Positions 22,901-34,410 of a stretch of 64,000 nt of DNA are shown here, piece by piece. Numbering within the stretch: position 1 is the first letter of the stretch; each line of letters starts with the position of its first letter. The stretch is from Neonectria sp. B-13 (Eukaryota > Ascomycota > Sordariomycetes > Hypocreales > Nectriaceae): NCBI GenBank assembly GCA_002682825.1, contig NOKP01000005.1, positions 1,550,001-1,614,000 of the forward strand, given 5' to 3'. The notes under the pieces are model-generated. The model saw only the letters and a list, made by a program, of their open reading frames with translations, searched no databases and had not been told where the DNA came from. The position numbers and the translations under genes were made by a program.

Positions 22901-24832
22901 ATTCGAGAGACATTTCAGGAACATATTAGCTGGATAACAACAAAACCGATCATGGGTCATACTTGGGACCCTTGCTTGCAAACGCTCGAGGGCCACGGCG
23001 ACTCAGTCAGGTCGGTCGCGTTCTCCGGCGACGGCGGGCGGCTTGCGTCGGGATCGGACGATGGGGCAGTCAAGATCTGGGACGCAGCGACTGGGGCGCC
23101 GCAACGCACGCTCGAGGGTCACAGCGACTCGGTTGTGTCGGTCGCGTTCTCTGGTGACGGCAGGCGGCTCGCGTCGGGGTCAACTGATACGACGGTAAAG
23201 ATCTGGGACTCAGCGACTGGGACGCTGCAACGCACGCTTGAGGGTTGCGTTAACTCACTCACGTCGGTTGCGTTTTCTAGCGATGGTAGACGGCTTGCGT
23301 CGGGGTCAACCGATAGGACAGTAAATATCTGGGACGCAGTGACGGGGGCGCTGCAACTCACGCTTGAGGGCCACCTCGACTCAGTCACGTCGGTTACGTT
23401 CTCTAGCAACGGTAGAAGGCTCGCTTCAGGGTCAGTCGATAAAACAGTGAAGATCTGGGATACAACGATGGGATCCCTTCAACAAACTCTCGAGGGCCAT
23501 GGCCATGAGGTTTCATCGGTTGCATTCTCACCTGACTTAAAGCTTATTGCATCAGGGTCACATGATGAGACGGTCAAGATCTGGGATACAGTAACAGGAG
23601 CCCTTCAACAAACACTTAAGGGGAATGGTGGTTCAGTGTCATCAGTCGCATTCTCGCCTAACTCAAAGCTTATTGCATCGGGGTTAGGGTCAGGCGGCCC
23701 CTTTGGGGGTAAGGAAATAAAGATTTGGGATATAGAGATGGGGGCCTTCCAACGCACGCTCGAAGGCCATGGCGAGCCAGTCACGTCGGTCGCGTTCTCT
23801 AGTGACGGCAGGCGGCTCATATCAGGGTCAGACGATAAGACAGTCAAGATCTGGGATGCAGAAACAGGATCCCTCCAACGAACGCTTGAGGGACATGATC
23901 ATCGGGTGTTATCAGTCATAATCTCGCCTAACTCAAAGCTTATCGCATCGGGGTCATATGGTAAGACAGTAAAGGTCTGGGATGCAGCAACGGGATGCCT
24001 TCTACAAACACTTGAGGGCCATAGTAGTATTATCTGGTCGGTCGCGTTCTCACCTGACTCAAAGCTTGTTGTATCAGGGTCAACTGATGATACGGTAAAG
24101 ATTTGGGATGTGGCAACGGGATCCCTTCAACAAACGCTTGAGGGCCATGGCCATCAGATGTTATCAGTCATAATCTCACCTGATTCAAAGCTTATCGCAT
24201 CCGGGTCATATGGTAAGACAGTAAAGGTCTGGGATATACCAACGGGATCCCTTCAACAAACGTTTGAGGGCCATAGCGACCGTGTCTATTTAGTGACATT
24301 CTCGCCCGACTCGACGCTTATCGCATCAGGGTCAGATGATGAGACGGTAAAGATTTGGGATGTGGCAACGGGATCCCTTCAGCAAAGGCTTGAGGGCCAT
24401 GGCCGGGTCTGGTCGGTCGCATTCTCGCCCGACTTAAAGCTTATTGCTATGTTAGCATCATCGGGCAGCATCACCTCAGGCAGAAAGGTGATAAGAATTA
24501 TGGATGCGGCGACGGGATCCCGCCTACGAAAGTTGATCGTGGTCGGCACTTCACCACACGCCATATCGTACGACGCCACGGGCTCGCTTCGGCCTGCTGC
24601 TTACAACTCCCAATATCACGGCTGCGGTCTAAGCCTCGACCGGAGCTGGATCAGCTGGGATGGGTATAAGGTGCTCTGGCTTCCTCCCGACTACCGGCCC
24701 TCCGCCTCGGCCATATCGCCCTCGACCACGACGATTGCCCTCGGCTGTATCTCAGGAAGGGTACTCTCGATAGGCTTCCCTGCTAGGGGACCGTCCAACG
24801 GTCACATAAATCAGCTATGTGAACATCTATAA
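19978..24832 (+). CDS. NLR: PNP-NACHT-WD40 protein
   Basis: Large STAND/NLR immune-type receptor. Four exons (19978-20983, 21033-21069, 21131-22715, 22766-24832) join in frame to 1564 aa; GT-AG introns are 49, 61 and 50 bp and the second exon is only 37 nt. Residues 8-330 form a purine-nucleoside-phosphorylase-like domain: GWIAALPIER, LLVGIGGGIARP, IRLGDVVVGQP and CFEMEAAGL with a following GICDYADSHKND. The NACHT NTPase has a P-loop GMAGTGKS at about 407-414, Walker B VVVVDALDECD near 509 and the FFVTSRPE sensor. From about 947 to 1465 there are 11 regular WD40 repeats plus one degenerate, very alike in sequence. In fungi such proteins are linked to non-self recognition and cell death; a nucleosidase-type effector role for the PNP domain is inferred. 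No disruption is seen. Confidence 0.88.
22976..24531 (+). repeat. WD40 repeat array of about 12 units
   Basis: Tandem units of about 126 bp encode LEGH-x-x-x-V-x-SVAFS...ASGS-x-D-x-TVKIWD-x-x-TG. Units 1-4 and 7 share one subtype (FSSDGRRL) and units 5, 6 and 8-11 another (SPDSKLIASGS). Unit 6 carries an extra Gly-rich insertion and unit 12 is degenerate. Strong identity between units at the DNA level suggests recent expansion or recombination. Confidence 0.85.
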
Positions 24833-25449
24833 GGAAACATCTCCTCTTCTCTTTTAACTCTGTAAAAAGAAGGTCGCAGGAGTTGCGGGTAATTTATGGT
24901 TTTTGCTTTGGCATATCGTTAGAGTACGATTTGCACATTTTGCTGCCAGGCCTTCTATAGTTAAATCCGAGTTAGTGGCTGAGAATAACTGCCTGATCAC
25001 AGCCGCACCAATCTTCCTGGCATCGGCTGTCTGCCAATGTCTGTTAAGTAAGCCTCGGCGAGGGAAATGAATGCTTGCCGTCACGACACATCTTCAATCC
25101 ATCTTTCATGCTGTCTCCCTCAAATTCACCCTTACTTAGAATCATTGACGTTGAAGGTCGTCTCGATAACCATCACAACGACCTCAGGAACACGTCATAG
25201 ACGAATACTTAGTCGCACTTCTGTTAATACACCATCGTGATCGACGAAGAATGGATCAGTGCAAGTTTATCGAAGTCGCACCGGTAGAGGTCCGGGGCCG
25301 GGGCTTGTGTGGCCGTACCCAACGTGATTTGATTAGCATGTAACGAATGAGAACCGTCTTGGGGATTGGGCTTATGATACTATTGCCTTTTGCGCCAATT
25401 GCCCTCCGCTGACAAGTATCTACATTTATGTATCTTGTACGAGAACACG
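24833..25449. other. Intergenic, nothing recognised
   Basis: 3' flank of the NLR gene. No supported gene. Confidence 0.35.
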
Positions 25450-25459
25450 CCCTCGAACC

Positions 25460-25610
25460 CGCCCACAAACCCCTAAAATACTCCGCGGCTCTTCAACTTC
25501 GCAAAGAGCTTCAAAGAAATCGTCTAGCATTGAGCTTGAAGTTAGCATCCAGGATGAGTTTCGTCCTTCCTCTTATATTGGTTATAGTGGCCAATCGTCG
25601 AATCTACGTC
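25460..25610 (+). pseudogene. Short second fumarylacetoacetase relic
   Basis: About 70 bp at 25521-25590 closely match 31281-31350, a segment inside the larger fumarylacetoacetase pseudogene. Both encode a SI-[DE]-[LI]-EV-x-IQDEF-x-x-SS motif. A few dozen bases upstream, CTTCAAC-type sequence also resembles the FNSKNFG block of that gene. Nothing else of the gene remains here. It abuts the GST-like pseudogene tail. Confidence 0.4.
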
Positions 25611-25614
25611 CGAC

Positions 25615-26150
25615 GCCTCAAACCTTCTGGAGTGTCCTCCTGATGTCGCCAATCCGCCTGAACCACCTCTGGCAGGTCTTTAAATCTTTGACAAACATCT
25701 TTTAGCAGGGATATGTATTTATATCCACCTTCCACCGTAGTGCAGCCTCCACAGCCGGTGCCAGTACCACATCAGCTAGTGTGATGCTGTCGCCAACGTA
25801 GTACTTGCCGGCGCATGTCTGCATTATCGACTCAAAAGCAGAAAAGCCCGAGACCATTTGTTCTTTGCACCAGTCCCGCGAGGAAATCCCAAAATTCCCC
25901 AGGCGCTAGAGCGCGGTAGGTTCGTCTTCGGTTGAATGTCAATTGCCAGGATGTTCACCAGGTCGCGGACCAAGGCGCGCTGCAGGGGCTGACTCAACAG
26001 TGGGAGCAGAGAGGGAAGATGTGGAAATGCTTCTTCAAAGAATTGGAGGATCATGATTGATTGCCGGACAAGATACTTGGAACCGTCAGGGTAGCAGACT
26101 AGGAGCGTCGGCACTGTGCCTGAAGGGTTGACCTCCGAAGGGCCTCCTCG
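25615..26150 (-). pseudogene. Zeta-class GST (maleylacetoacetate isomerase-like) relic
   Basis: Minus-strand pieces in three frames make up a degraded glutathione S-transferase. The N-terminal domain shows EVNPSGTVPTLLV, matching the NPSGxVPTL motif, then QSIMILQFFEEAFP. The C-terminal domain shows GKYYVGDSITLADVVLAPAV and, after a stop and frameshift, QRFKDLPEVVQADWRHQEDTPE, which resembles the end of maleylacetoacetate isomerases. The first part of the thioredoxin fold, including the catalytic Ser/Cys region, is missing. Its presence near homogentisate dioxygenase and fumarylacetoacetase supports an isomerase origin in the homogentisate pathway, but other zeta GSTs are possible. Confidence 0.6.
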
Positions 26151-27193
26151 CTCCCCGGCTCAACCTCGAGAATGATAAGCTGTTAATGTGTAAAGAAGGT
26201 TGGATGGTTTTTGGGCGCCTCGTCACCTTTCAACGGGTGAGTAACTTCGAACTTCCGCCTGGCTTTGTCAATATCCTAACGTCTTGGAATAGCACAAGTC
26301 GCAACCATTGACCCCAGAGTGGGTGTTACCTTTGTCGGACGGCACCTGGTCGGGCACTAGCGTGCTTGTCCCGCCGTGTACAACGAAGGGGCCAGGCGGT
26401 AATGATCCCGACGAATCTCCTGAACTTGTCTCAACTCAGGACATCATCGACATGGACAGTCTTCTGTCTCACCCGTCTAGTATAAGTCTCCATCACAAGA
26501 AGCAATCTGATCTGTTACCCATAGAGAAGCAGAGAATTCCAGATCCTCTGGCGCCTGATGCGAAGAGAGTGCGCCGCCTGGCTCCTGACCACCAGGGCAA
26601 TGAAATTCCCCCGATGCAGACTGGACCAAGATTTCACGCACTTGAACTCGCCGGCGTACGGTATGAAGCTCGCTCGCCCGGATTATGTGGCTGTTCTTGG
26701 ATCTCTATCTCAAGAACAGATCGCCAGCTTGGTTCGCGAGAGTAAAAAGGACCGAGCCGCTTTCAGATGCTGAGAGGGGGAACAACCACGATTCGCATAT
26801 AGCGTAGGTCTACGCGACACTTGTTCCGTAACAAGGCTGGGAGTATGTATCCAAGGCTTGGTTCGGTACCCGTAGCTGAAGCCGATCGCATGGGTCTGCA
26901 AGAGCGATGAATTCACTTCAATGCTGGACAGTGCCTTTGCAACCAAGCCGACGCAGTTGCATTATTCGCTTGGTTCTAACTCAATTTTATAACATTATAC
27001 ATGGGCTCACTTTCTGCATATGCATCAGGCCGACTAACTGAGCATTTATCAATTAAGTCGTTTAAGATTGCAGTAACCTCAAGTTTCACATTGTAACATT
27101 GTCAACGCAGCATAACTCTGTCAGTAATCGTGTCTTGATATTACTGCCAACATAACCTAGCTACAGCCATCGCCTTCACACCGTTGTACTAAA
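26151..27193. other. Intergenic with unrecognised open frames
   Basis: A plus-strand frame at 26308-26745 starts with ATG and is acidic and low complexity; an overlapping frame at 26558-26773 continues differently. Neither resembles a family I know. No other feature seen. Confidence 0.3.
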
Positions 27194-28891
27194 CTACTCA
27201 TGCTCAATGCCTTCAGCTGCTGCCTTGCTGTCAAATTTCTCTGCCCTGCGTTCCAAGTCTCCCTGGTAGTCAGCCGCATACTGCTTCTTATCTGTGCCAG
27301 GGACAAACCACGGCGCATGAGTAAACAAGTAGTTCATCTCCTCAAGGGGCAGCTGCTTGGTCTCCGGGAGGATGGCCCAGAAGAAGGCTGCGTTGGTGAA
27401 GTTGCAAATGACAAACACAAGGTAGTATTTCCACCCGATGGCTTCCATTGCAATGCCTGTGACTTGGCCAATCATGGTGTTGAAGGCGAAAGAGGTCATG
27501 GTTGCGAGAGACACACCCTTGGCTCTCGTGCGAGTATCAAAGATCTCGGCGGGAATAATCCAGGAAAGGGGTCCGCAAGTGGCAGAGAAGGAGAAGTTGT
27601 ATGCCCAAGTGACGATGATGAAACCCCAACCCTGAGCAGCGCTGCCGGAGCCAGGCGGGTAGACGGCCAACATTATAGTAGCAATAATGAAGGTAAGCAT
27701 GTTGAAGAGATTGCCCCAGATGAGGGTCCAGCGGCGGCCGAAACGATCGATGTATGCAATGCACAAGGCTTGGGCGATGAGTGCGATGATGGAGTTGATG
27801 GCTTGATACTTGAGGGCATCACTGGGTCCAATGCCTGCTTGCTGGTAGATCGTAACGGAGTAATACTGAATTGCGGAGACACCTGTGCAACACGTTAGCA
27901 GGGCGCGCATTCCATTTTGCCGGAGCTGGCGATGTGTTACCTGTCATTTGGATGGATGCTTGAAGGGCGCAGGCAATGAAGAGACGGCGGAAGCAGGACA
28001 TGTTGGTAAACAGCTCCTTGTAAGACGTGGCTTCATTCTCATGTTCAAAGGTAATGCTCTCCTGGATCTGCTCGAATTCGGCGCGGACCCAAGGGTCATC
28101 CTCATTGCCGTTACTGTGCAGGCGAGCAAGGGTCTTGAGGCCTTCTTCGGGCTTGTTGTTGTCGATGAGCCAGCGAGGAGACTCGGGGAAGAGGAAGATG
28201 AGAGCGCCGAGGATGAGGGCAGGGATGATTTGGACGCCCAAGGGGATGCGCCACTGTCGAGTGTCGGTGTAGATGTTGAAGGTGCCCCAGCCGGTCCATG
28301 ACGCAACGAGGGCGCCGATGCCAAGCATGAACTGCTGAAGAGCAGTGACAGTTCCTGGAATGAAGTCAGCAAGCAGAGCCTTGTACTGATTGAGTAGAGG
28401 AGAGTTGGTTGTACGCACCTCTGATGGACGGGTGTGCAATCTCGGCCTGGTACAGCGGGATGATCATGGTCAGGAATCCGACGCCGAGACCAGCGAGGAA
28501 ACGTCCAGCCATCAGATAGGAGATCTTGGGCGCGGCGGTTTGCAAGGCTCCTCCAACGATGAAGATGACGCTGCCGATGTTGATGGTCCATCGTCTACCG
28601 AGATATTCTGTCGTGGGAGACGCCCACCAAGCGCCGAAAAAGGCACCGCCGGTGAACAAGGCGACCACGGCACCGCTGCGACGGGTAAGTAAATGGAGGC
28701 ATAATAACAGACTGAAAGGAAGAGGAATGGAAAAAGCCTTACGTGGAAGAGTCGGTACCAGTGACGTTGAACAAGTCCTTGTAGGACTCAGAAGCAATGA
28801 CCTGGGCAATAACACCCAAGTCATAGCCGAAGAGGAGCGACCCGAAGGACGCAAACACGCCAACCAGGAACTGATAGACTCTGGGCTTCAT
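27194..28891 (-). CDS. MFS sugar transporter (SP family)
   Basis: Plasma-membrane sugar-porter family protein. Four exons (28891-28743, 28675-28419, 28354-27941, 27882-27194) join in frame to 502 aa, with GT-AG introns of 67, 64 and 58 bp. Motifs visible are GSLLFGYDLGVIAQV in TM1, GRRWTINIG after TM2, GRFLAGLGVGF, FPESPRWLIDNNKPEEG after TM6, QYYSVTIYQQAG in TM7, DRFGRRWTL, and LPETKQLPLEEMNYLF followed by FVPG after TM12. The hydrophilic C-tail is typical of lactose/hexose-type fungal carriers. It sits inside a block of aromatic-catabolism genes and relics, yet its motifs are those of sugar carriers. Substrate unknown. Intact, unlike its immediate neighbours. Confidence 0.88.
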
Positions 28892-29579
28892 TGCGACGGT
28901 GAGTACGAAGTGTACAGGAGGAAGTAAGTTCTCAGACTGATCGACAGAGAGCGCGACGGGGACCTTTTTAACACTTTTTTCGCACGCGACTCCGAAGACG
29001 CAACGACCCAAGCGAATATATGGCCTGATTGGCTTCCCCATGCCGCTCCAGTCATGAGGCAGCTGGGGTTCATGCGGGGTGCGCCTCGCCAAGGCGGTCT
29101 TATATGCGGTCGAATCGCGAACCGAGGCTGCGGTGGATGGAGCAGGGGCTGCGATTATAACTAAATGTTGGGTTGGTTTCTTCCCCGCTCTCCTCAATGG
29201 TCAATGGTTCAATAGCTCCCTGTGCAGCAAGCGGGCAAATGAACGGCCACAAATCAGAGCCAGCGACGCCAAGGGAATGTACAATGTAGCTAACTGACAT
29301 GTAAAACACGGAGTACGAAGGACCTAAGCTCCACCATCAGAGTCCAATTGGTGGATTACAGGGCACGGCCTCCCCCAGAGAGTTCCCCGGATCTAGCTGC
29401 TTAGCGCAGTCATGTCCGGGGGATCAGTTTAATAATGAGGCATCCAGCCGCGCCTGTCACCTTTCACCTTTCAGTCTTTCTCGGGTCCACGACTCCACAA
29501 CTATGTCTTGACGACTTTCAGCTGACGCTCCACTTGTCTAGGCCTCCTGCTTTCACCGCGTGATGTGAGCAATCTTATC
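28892..29579. other. Intergenic upstream of transporter
   Basis: Probable promoter of the minus-strand transporter. Nothing else recognised. Confidence 0.35.
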
Positions 29580-30490
29580 CTCTCACCAGTACCACAGCCC
29601 AGCCCAGGTGGCACCAGACCCAACAAGAGCCTCTCCGTCAACAATAGATACCGCCGCCTTGATGGCCCGGGAACTTCCAGTGTATCCCAAGCGACGGAGA
29701 TCACAACCCGAATAAAGATTGCTAGCGGCAGTACCTACCACACCGATGGCCCCATCCCATGTCAAGCACGTGGCGAGCCTTGTCCCGAGACTAAGAACCG
29801 AGCACTCAGCTTGGAACAGACCAGGTCGACCGAAAAAGGTCTCCAACATTGTTTTCAACGTCGTCATCAGTCAGCCCGATCAAACTGCCGTCGTGGCGGT
29901 CCTTAGTTCGTAATATGGCGGTCAAGAGTTTAGCGCAGGAATCCATGGCTCCATTTGCGCCTTGACCTCCGATCGGGTTCAGCTGTCAAGTAAAGGAATC
30001 ATCAGCAACGTTATGATGGACTTGTGGAAGTAATTGGCACATCATAATTCCGCTTGACAAACTCCTCTTCGTCTTGTCGCGAATACTTGGGGATGTCTTT
30101 GCCGTACTTGGTCTCGGGTAGCTTCTCAAACATGAATGAACTAGTAGACTTTATCCTCTGGTCCGGAGACGACAAGCTGAGACCGCCAACTTCCAAACAC
30201 CATGTTTGCTGGCCTGAGACCATCCTGTAACATGTTGAGCAATCCCGAAGCTGCAGCCATAGTAACAAGGACACTCGCTCTCGCTCTGTCATATCAAGGA
30301 CCCTGGCTGAAGCTTGTTGCCCAGGTCAGACATGGCGTTTCTAACGCGGCTGTGCACGCCATCTGCGCCAACGAGAATGATGCCCGCAAAGGATAACCCA
30401 TCGCTGCAGGTCACCGAAACTCCTTCGTTGTTGAGGCCAACTTCAGCTACACGCTTGTTGATTTTTATTCTTTCTTGAAATCCCTCCTGG
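29580..30490 (-). pseudogene. FAD-dependent monooxygenase relic
   Basis: Minus-strand fragments of a group A flavin monooxygenase (the paxM/salicylate-hydroxylase-like type). In order they are INKRVAEVGLNNEGVSVTC, IILVGADGVHSRVRNAM (the second FAD/NADPH motif, canonical GADG), FEKLPETKYGKDIPKYS, then NPIGGQGANGAMDSCAKLL (third FAD motif) and a C-terminal piece. A stop follows QPGSL, frames change at least twice, and about 50 residues including the GDAAH motif are missing between 30025 and 29990. The N-terminal GxGxxG dinucleotide fold is absent: homology ends where the plus-strand fumarylacetoacetase relic begins. Substrate unknown. Confidence 0.6.
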
Positions 30491-31790
30491 GACAGATTTC
30501 TCTCTCAACAACTTCCCCTTTGGCATCATTAGCTACCAAGACCTCCTAGCCTGCCATCCCGCCGTCGCGGTTGGCGACCATGCATTGGATCTTCAAGTCT
30601 TCGCCCACGGAGGAGGGTTCTCAGATTTGCCAGATCTGTTGCCCGTCCTTGAGGCATTTCACCAAGAAACCCTCAACGACTTCGCTCAGCTTGGGCGACC
30701 TCTGCACGCCAAAGTACGCGACTGCCTCCGTCTGGTTTTCCTTCGCGACACACCGGTTGCGGACCGCCTCCGAGATAATCACGAGCTGCGAACCAAAGCC
30801 TTGATCCCGCTGTCTCGTGTGCAGATGCATCTTCCCCTCCGAGTTGGAGACTACACCGGCTTTAACGCTAGGAAGCACCACGCTTACAACGTTGGTGTGT
30901 TATTCCGCGGCGCTGCCAACGCCTTTCAGCTGAATTATACCCATCTTCCCGTCGGCTACCACGTCCGTGCCTCGTCTGTTGTCGTCTCGCGAACGCCAGT
31001 GCGACGACCTTGGGGTCAAATCCTGGATGAGAACAAGACGCCCATCTACCACCCTAGCAAACGGCTCGATATTGAACTGGAGCTAGGCGCGTTCATCTGC
31101 AAGGGCAACACCTTGGGCTCACCGGAACCAAATGTGTCCCCCTCGGACTTTTCAACTCGAAGAACTTTGGAACTAGTGTCAGCCCATGGGTTGTCCTTGC
31201 TGATGCGCTTGAGGCATTCCGCACTGAAGGAATTGAGAATTAGACGAAGCTGCAGTCGTATCTGAAGCCTCAAAATTGAGGGAAGCGTTCAGCATTGACA
31301 TTGAAGTTGGCATCCAGGATGAGTTTCTTTCTTCCTCTTGCATTGGTGATGCCATTCCCATTTCTTCCATGGCGAAGAACTAGACAATTCCCTTAATGCA
31401 GCTCAAGCATCTCAAGAGGCATCGATTATCACACGATCCAACGCCCGACACCTGCTCTAGTCGTTTCCTTAGGTGATCGCTCACCACACCGTGGGAGGTT
31501 ACCCTATGAACGTTGGCGATCTCTTAGGCTCAGGCACAATCAGTGGTCCCGATTCAGGGTCGAGAGAGAGTCTCCTGGAGCTGAGTGAAGGGGGAACCAG
31601 AGAGGTCGAGATCAACGGTGGAAGCAGGACTTTTCTGGCGGATGGCGATGATGTAGTCATCCGAGGATGGTGCAAGAATGATGCAAGAGGTAGACTCGGG
31701 TTTGGTGAATGCAGGGGCAAGATTCTCGAAGCCTTGCCAAGTCAAAAGAGTCCCAGAGAGGATGTTGCTTTGTATTCAATTTTGATCGAA
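30490..31790 (+). pseudogene. fahA: Fumarylacetoacetase relic
   Basis: Nearly the whole of a fumarylacetoacetate hydrolase, last enzyme of tyrosine/homogentisate breakdown, can be followed but not expressed. Blocks in order: IPPGTDFSLNNFPFGIISY, MHLPLRVGDYTGF-x-ARKHHAYNVG with the metal-site Asp, LPVGYHVRASSVVVS, RLDIELELGAFICKGN, then a deletion of roughly 30 residues (the MNDWSARDIQ region). Next come VPLGLFNSKNFGTSVSPW and VVLADALEAFRTEGIEN, ended by TAG at 31241-31243, and after further shifts LAHHTVGGYPMNVGDLLGS and GWCKNDARGRLGFGECRG. The start ATG is lost. It adjoins, head-to-head, a truncated FAD monooxygenase relic. A functional copy elsewhere in the genome is likely. Confidence 0.8.
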
Positions 31791-31794
31791 TAGT

Positions 31795-32218
31795 CAACAA
31801 TAGCGAGCCAGTAAAGTTGACTCGTTGGGTATTCCGTGTTTAACGTACCCTAGTCTCAGGATCATTCATCATTTCTTAGTTGTGATAGGCATACCCAGTT
31901 TCTAGTTACCACCGATCCGACTGTCCGTCAATTTGATCTCAATCAGCCTCCGAGAGACGGTGACTTGTCACGGCACACTCATTGGGGCCATCCCGAGATT
32001 GAGTCGTTCATGAGTCAACATAGCAGAAAGAAGTTCTAACCAACCTAATCACTTCGTCATACAATTAGAAGATAGAAGAGAATCTTGGCAAACGAATTTT
32101 TAATTTTGGCTTAGATTTTGTATGGCATCTCAATCAACCTTGTACCTCCCCAGTACAACAATTTCAGGCCTAATTGCACTTTGCTTCTACCTATCTCTTG
32201 TGTACATCACGTTCCATT
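31795..32218. other. Intergenic, nothing recognised
   Basis: Between the fumarylacetoacetase relic and the 3' end of the P450 gene. Confidence 0.35.
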
Positions 32219-33935
32219 CTATAGATCTACCGTCCTCTCCTCGGAAGCCGCAATCCAATCCCTCAACTTAGACTCAGTCCGCACCTTCAGCCCAATCTTG
32301 AAAGGTTTGGGATCCGTAGTCAAAGACGTCGGGTTGGCGCTGCATTCGATGGCGTCCATGTCCGGCCGGTCAGCTACATCTCGGGCCGGGAGAATCTCAA
32401 AAGCTGTAATCAGGCGGATGTACGCCGTGTACAGCTCGCGGTTGGCGAGATGAGACCCAGCGCACATGCGAGATCCTGCACCGTAAGCGTAATGGGGTGT
32501 GCCGCCTTCCTTGTCGTTGAGAAAGCGTTCCGGGATGAACTGGTCGGGCTGGTCGAAGCGTTTACTGTCATAGTCTGCCGCGTAGGCGTTCTGACAGAGA
32601 GATCAATCAGATTGGGTATTCAAGATGTAGTAACAAAATTGTGCTGCTTACCATGAAAAAGTCTGTGCCCGCTGGGATTACAGCCCCTTCATAAGGAATA
32701 TCCTTGATGCTGGTACGAGGAAGGCAAATAGGAATAACAGTCCAATAGCGAAGTGTTTCTTTGACCAAGGCTGTGACAAAGGGCACTTTTTCTTCGACAA
32801 GACACTTCTCCCAAGCCTCACCATTTGGGTAAGTCTCCTCGATGGCTTTGAGGGCTTTGGCTTGCACGGCTTGGCCCTCGGGGCTTGAAAGATAGGCCAA
32901 GCCCATGACGAGGTTGACGGGAACTGTGTCTAGTCCGGCAGAGACCATGGTAAGGCAGATGGACTTGATTTCGGCTGTTTACTTGAGTTAGTCTGAATGG
33001 AGAAGACAGGCTGATGGCTATCTTACCCTCGTTCAGTTTGGCTTCAGGATCCTTCAGGATATTTCCGGTGATGCACGGCTTGTCTGTTCCATCTGCGATG
33101 CGCTGCTTGAGGCCATTCAACAGGTTCGTCAGGTACGTGTCACGCCTAACTCTGAATTCCTGCGCTGCAGAGTTCTGGGCGCCCCAAAGACGTAGTAGAG
33201 GAACGTAGTCTTGCCAATTGTTGCTGGTGGATCGGAAGTTGGAGACCTCGCGCTCCACGTGGGTAATCTCGTGAAGCAGCTCATCGTCAACATTTCCATG
33301 GATGCGGCAGCCGTAGTTAAGCGTCAAGGACGTGTTAAGAGCGAATCGAGCAAAGTATGGGGATGGATCGAGGTCTTTGGTACCACCTTGACAATCTTGG
33401 AGCATTTCCTTGATGCTCACCGTGGACTCTAGGTCTAAGATGGGCATGTACGATTGCACCGCGGGCCGGTTGAGAGCAGTGCCGGCAGCCTTGCGGCGAG
33501 CCTTGCAGGACGCATCCCATGGCGAAGTTCCAATGGTGAAGCCTTGGGATGAGGAGACGACGGAGTGAAAGGTGTGGAACATGGGGCGAGAGATGAGTGC
33601 AGACTGATGGGTGATCCAGATGTGCTTGACGGAATCGTACGAGTTGACGTAGACGACGCGCTTCAGTATTGTCAGACTATGAATTAATCACGTCAAGAAC
33701 TACAGGAAAGACATACCCTATTGCCTAGGCGCGTTTGAAAAACAGGACCGTACTTGGCCGCCCATTTCTGCGCGACGCGGGCATGATCTGTGCCCAGCTG
33801 CAAGAGGTTTCCAAAGATGGGAACGCCGGGGATCTCGGGGATGCCTTTGATCTTGGGCGAGTTGGTCGCGTTGAGAAGCTTGATCAACAAGTAAATGACC
33901 ACGACACCGGCGGCGTAGATGATTTGGTTAGACAT
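32219..33935 (-). CDS. CYP504-like cytochrome P450 (phenylacetate-type hydroxylase)
   Basis: ER-anchored P450 of the CYP504 type, known in Aspergillus for hydroxylating phenylacetate or 3-hydroxyphenylacetate toward homogentisate. Four exons (33935-33717, 33660-33027, 32974-32652, 32590-32219) join in frame to 515 aa with GT-AG introns of 56, 52 and 61 bp. An N-terminal membrane anchor (residues 5-22) is followed by IPEIPGVPIFGNLLQLG. Later motifs are SSQGFTIGTSPWD, SAGLDT in helix I, KETLRYW (ExxR), FIPERF, and the haem loop YGAGSRMCAG with Cys435 as ligand. All essential residues are intact. It is divergent from homogentisate dioxygenase with 475 bp between starts, which strongly supports a joint role. 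Whether the substrate is phenylacetate (CYP504A) or 3-hydroxyphenylacetate (CYP504B) cannot be decided here. Confidence 0.85.
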
Positions 33936-34410
33936 GATGGGCTTGTCTGTGAGGAGTGACGGAAGCTGTAGAAGCGGATTCTTCGAGCATCTTATGCTGC
34001 CGTTGAAGCTGGTGACACGAGGTCACATTCGAAACAGACTCGTTTCCATTGGCTCTGCCGTCGACAGTGCATGAAGCGGGGAAATGCCCTGGTGTAACTT
34101 TGCGCAAGTAGTTTCTTGGGCGTGATGCTCCCGAATCCGACTCCGTCAGTGGGATTCCGATTCCGTGCCGATTCCATGAGCGCTATGCTGAATGCGGTTG
34201 AAGGGTGTGTATGTAACGTTGATGGCTGCGAGATGAAATCATAAGACACAATCCGTTCGTTCATAAGACCGAGATGCGGTAATTGATCCAAGAGGAATTT
34301 CCATATTACACCGTCTAATTTTGCGTTGTTATTACCGATGAAGTGATCTTAGACACATTGCTCGCCCTTATTGATACTCTCTCCCATTACCCCAGTCACC
34401 AGCATTAACC
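33936..34410. promoter_or_regulatory. Divergent promoter of P450 and homogentisate dioxygenase
   Basis: 475 bp between the two start codons. At 34131-34175 there is a cluster of repeated ATTCCG/CGAATCC-like elements: CCGAATCCGACTCCG, then after six bases GGATTCCGATTCCG and TGCCGATTCC. The repeated CGG half-sites would suit a Zn2Cys6 regulator; that is inference. Confidence 0.45.

Noticed and set aside
22976..24531. Regular direct repeats that could suggest a CRISPR-like or satellite array
   Set aside because: The period of about 126 bp is exactly the WD40 coding unit and the reading frame is open throughout.
26308..26773. Overlapping plus-strand frames that might be one frameshifted gene
   Set aside because: No family could be recognised on either side of the putative shift, so a pseudogene call is not supported.
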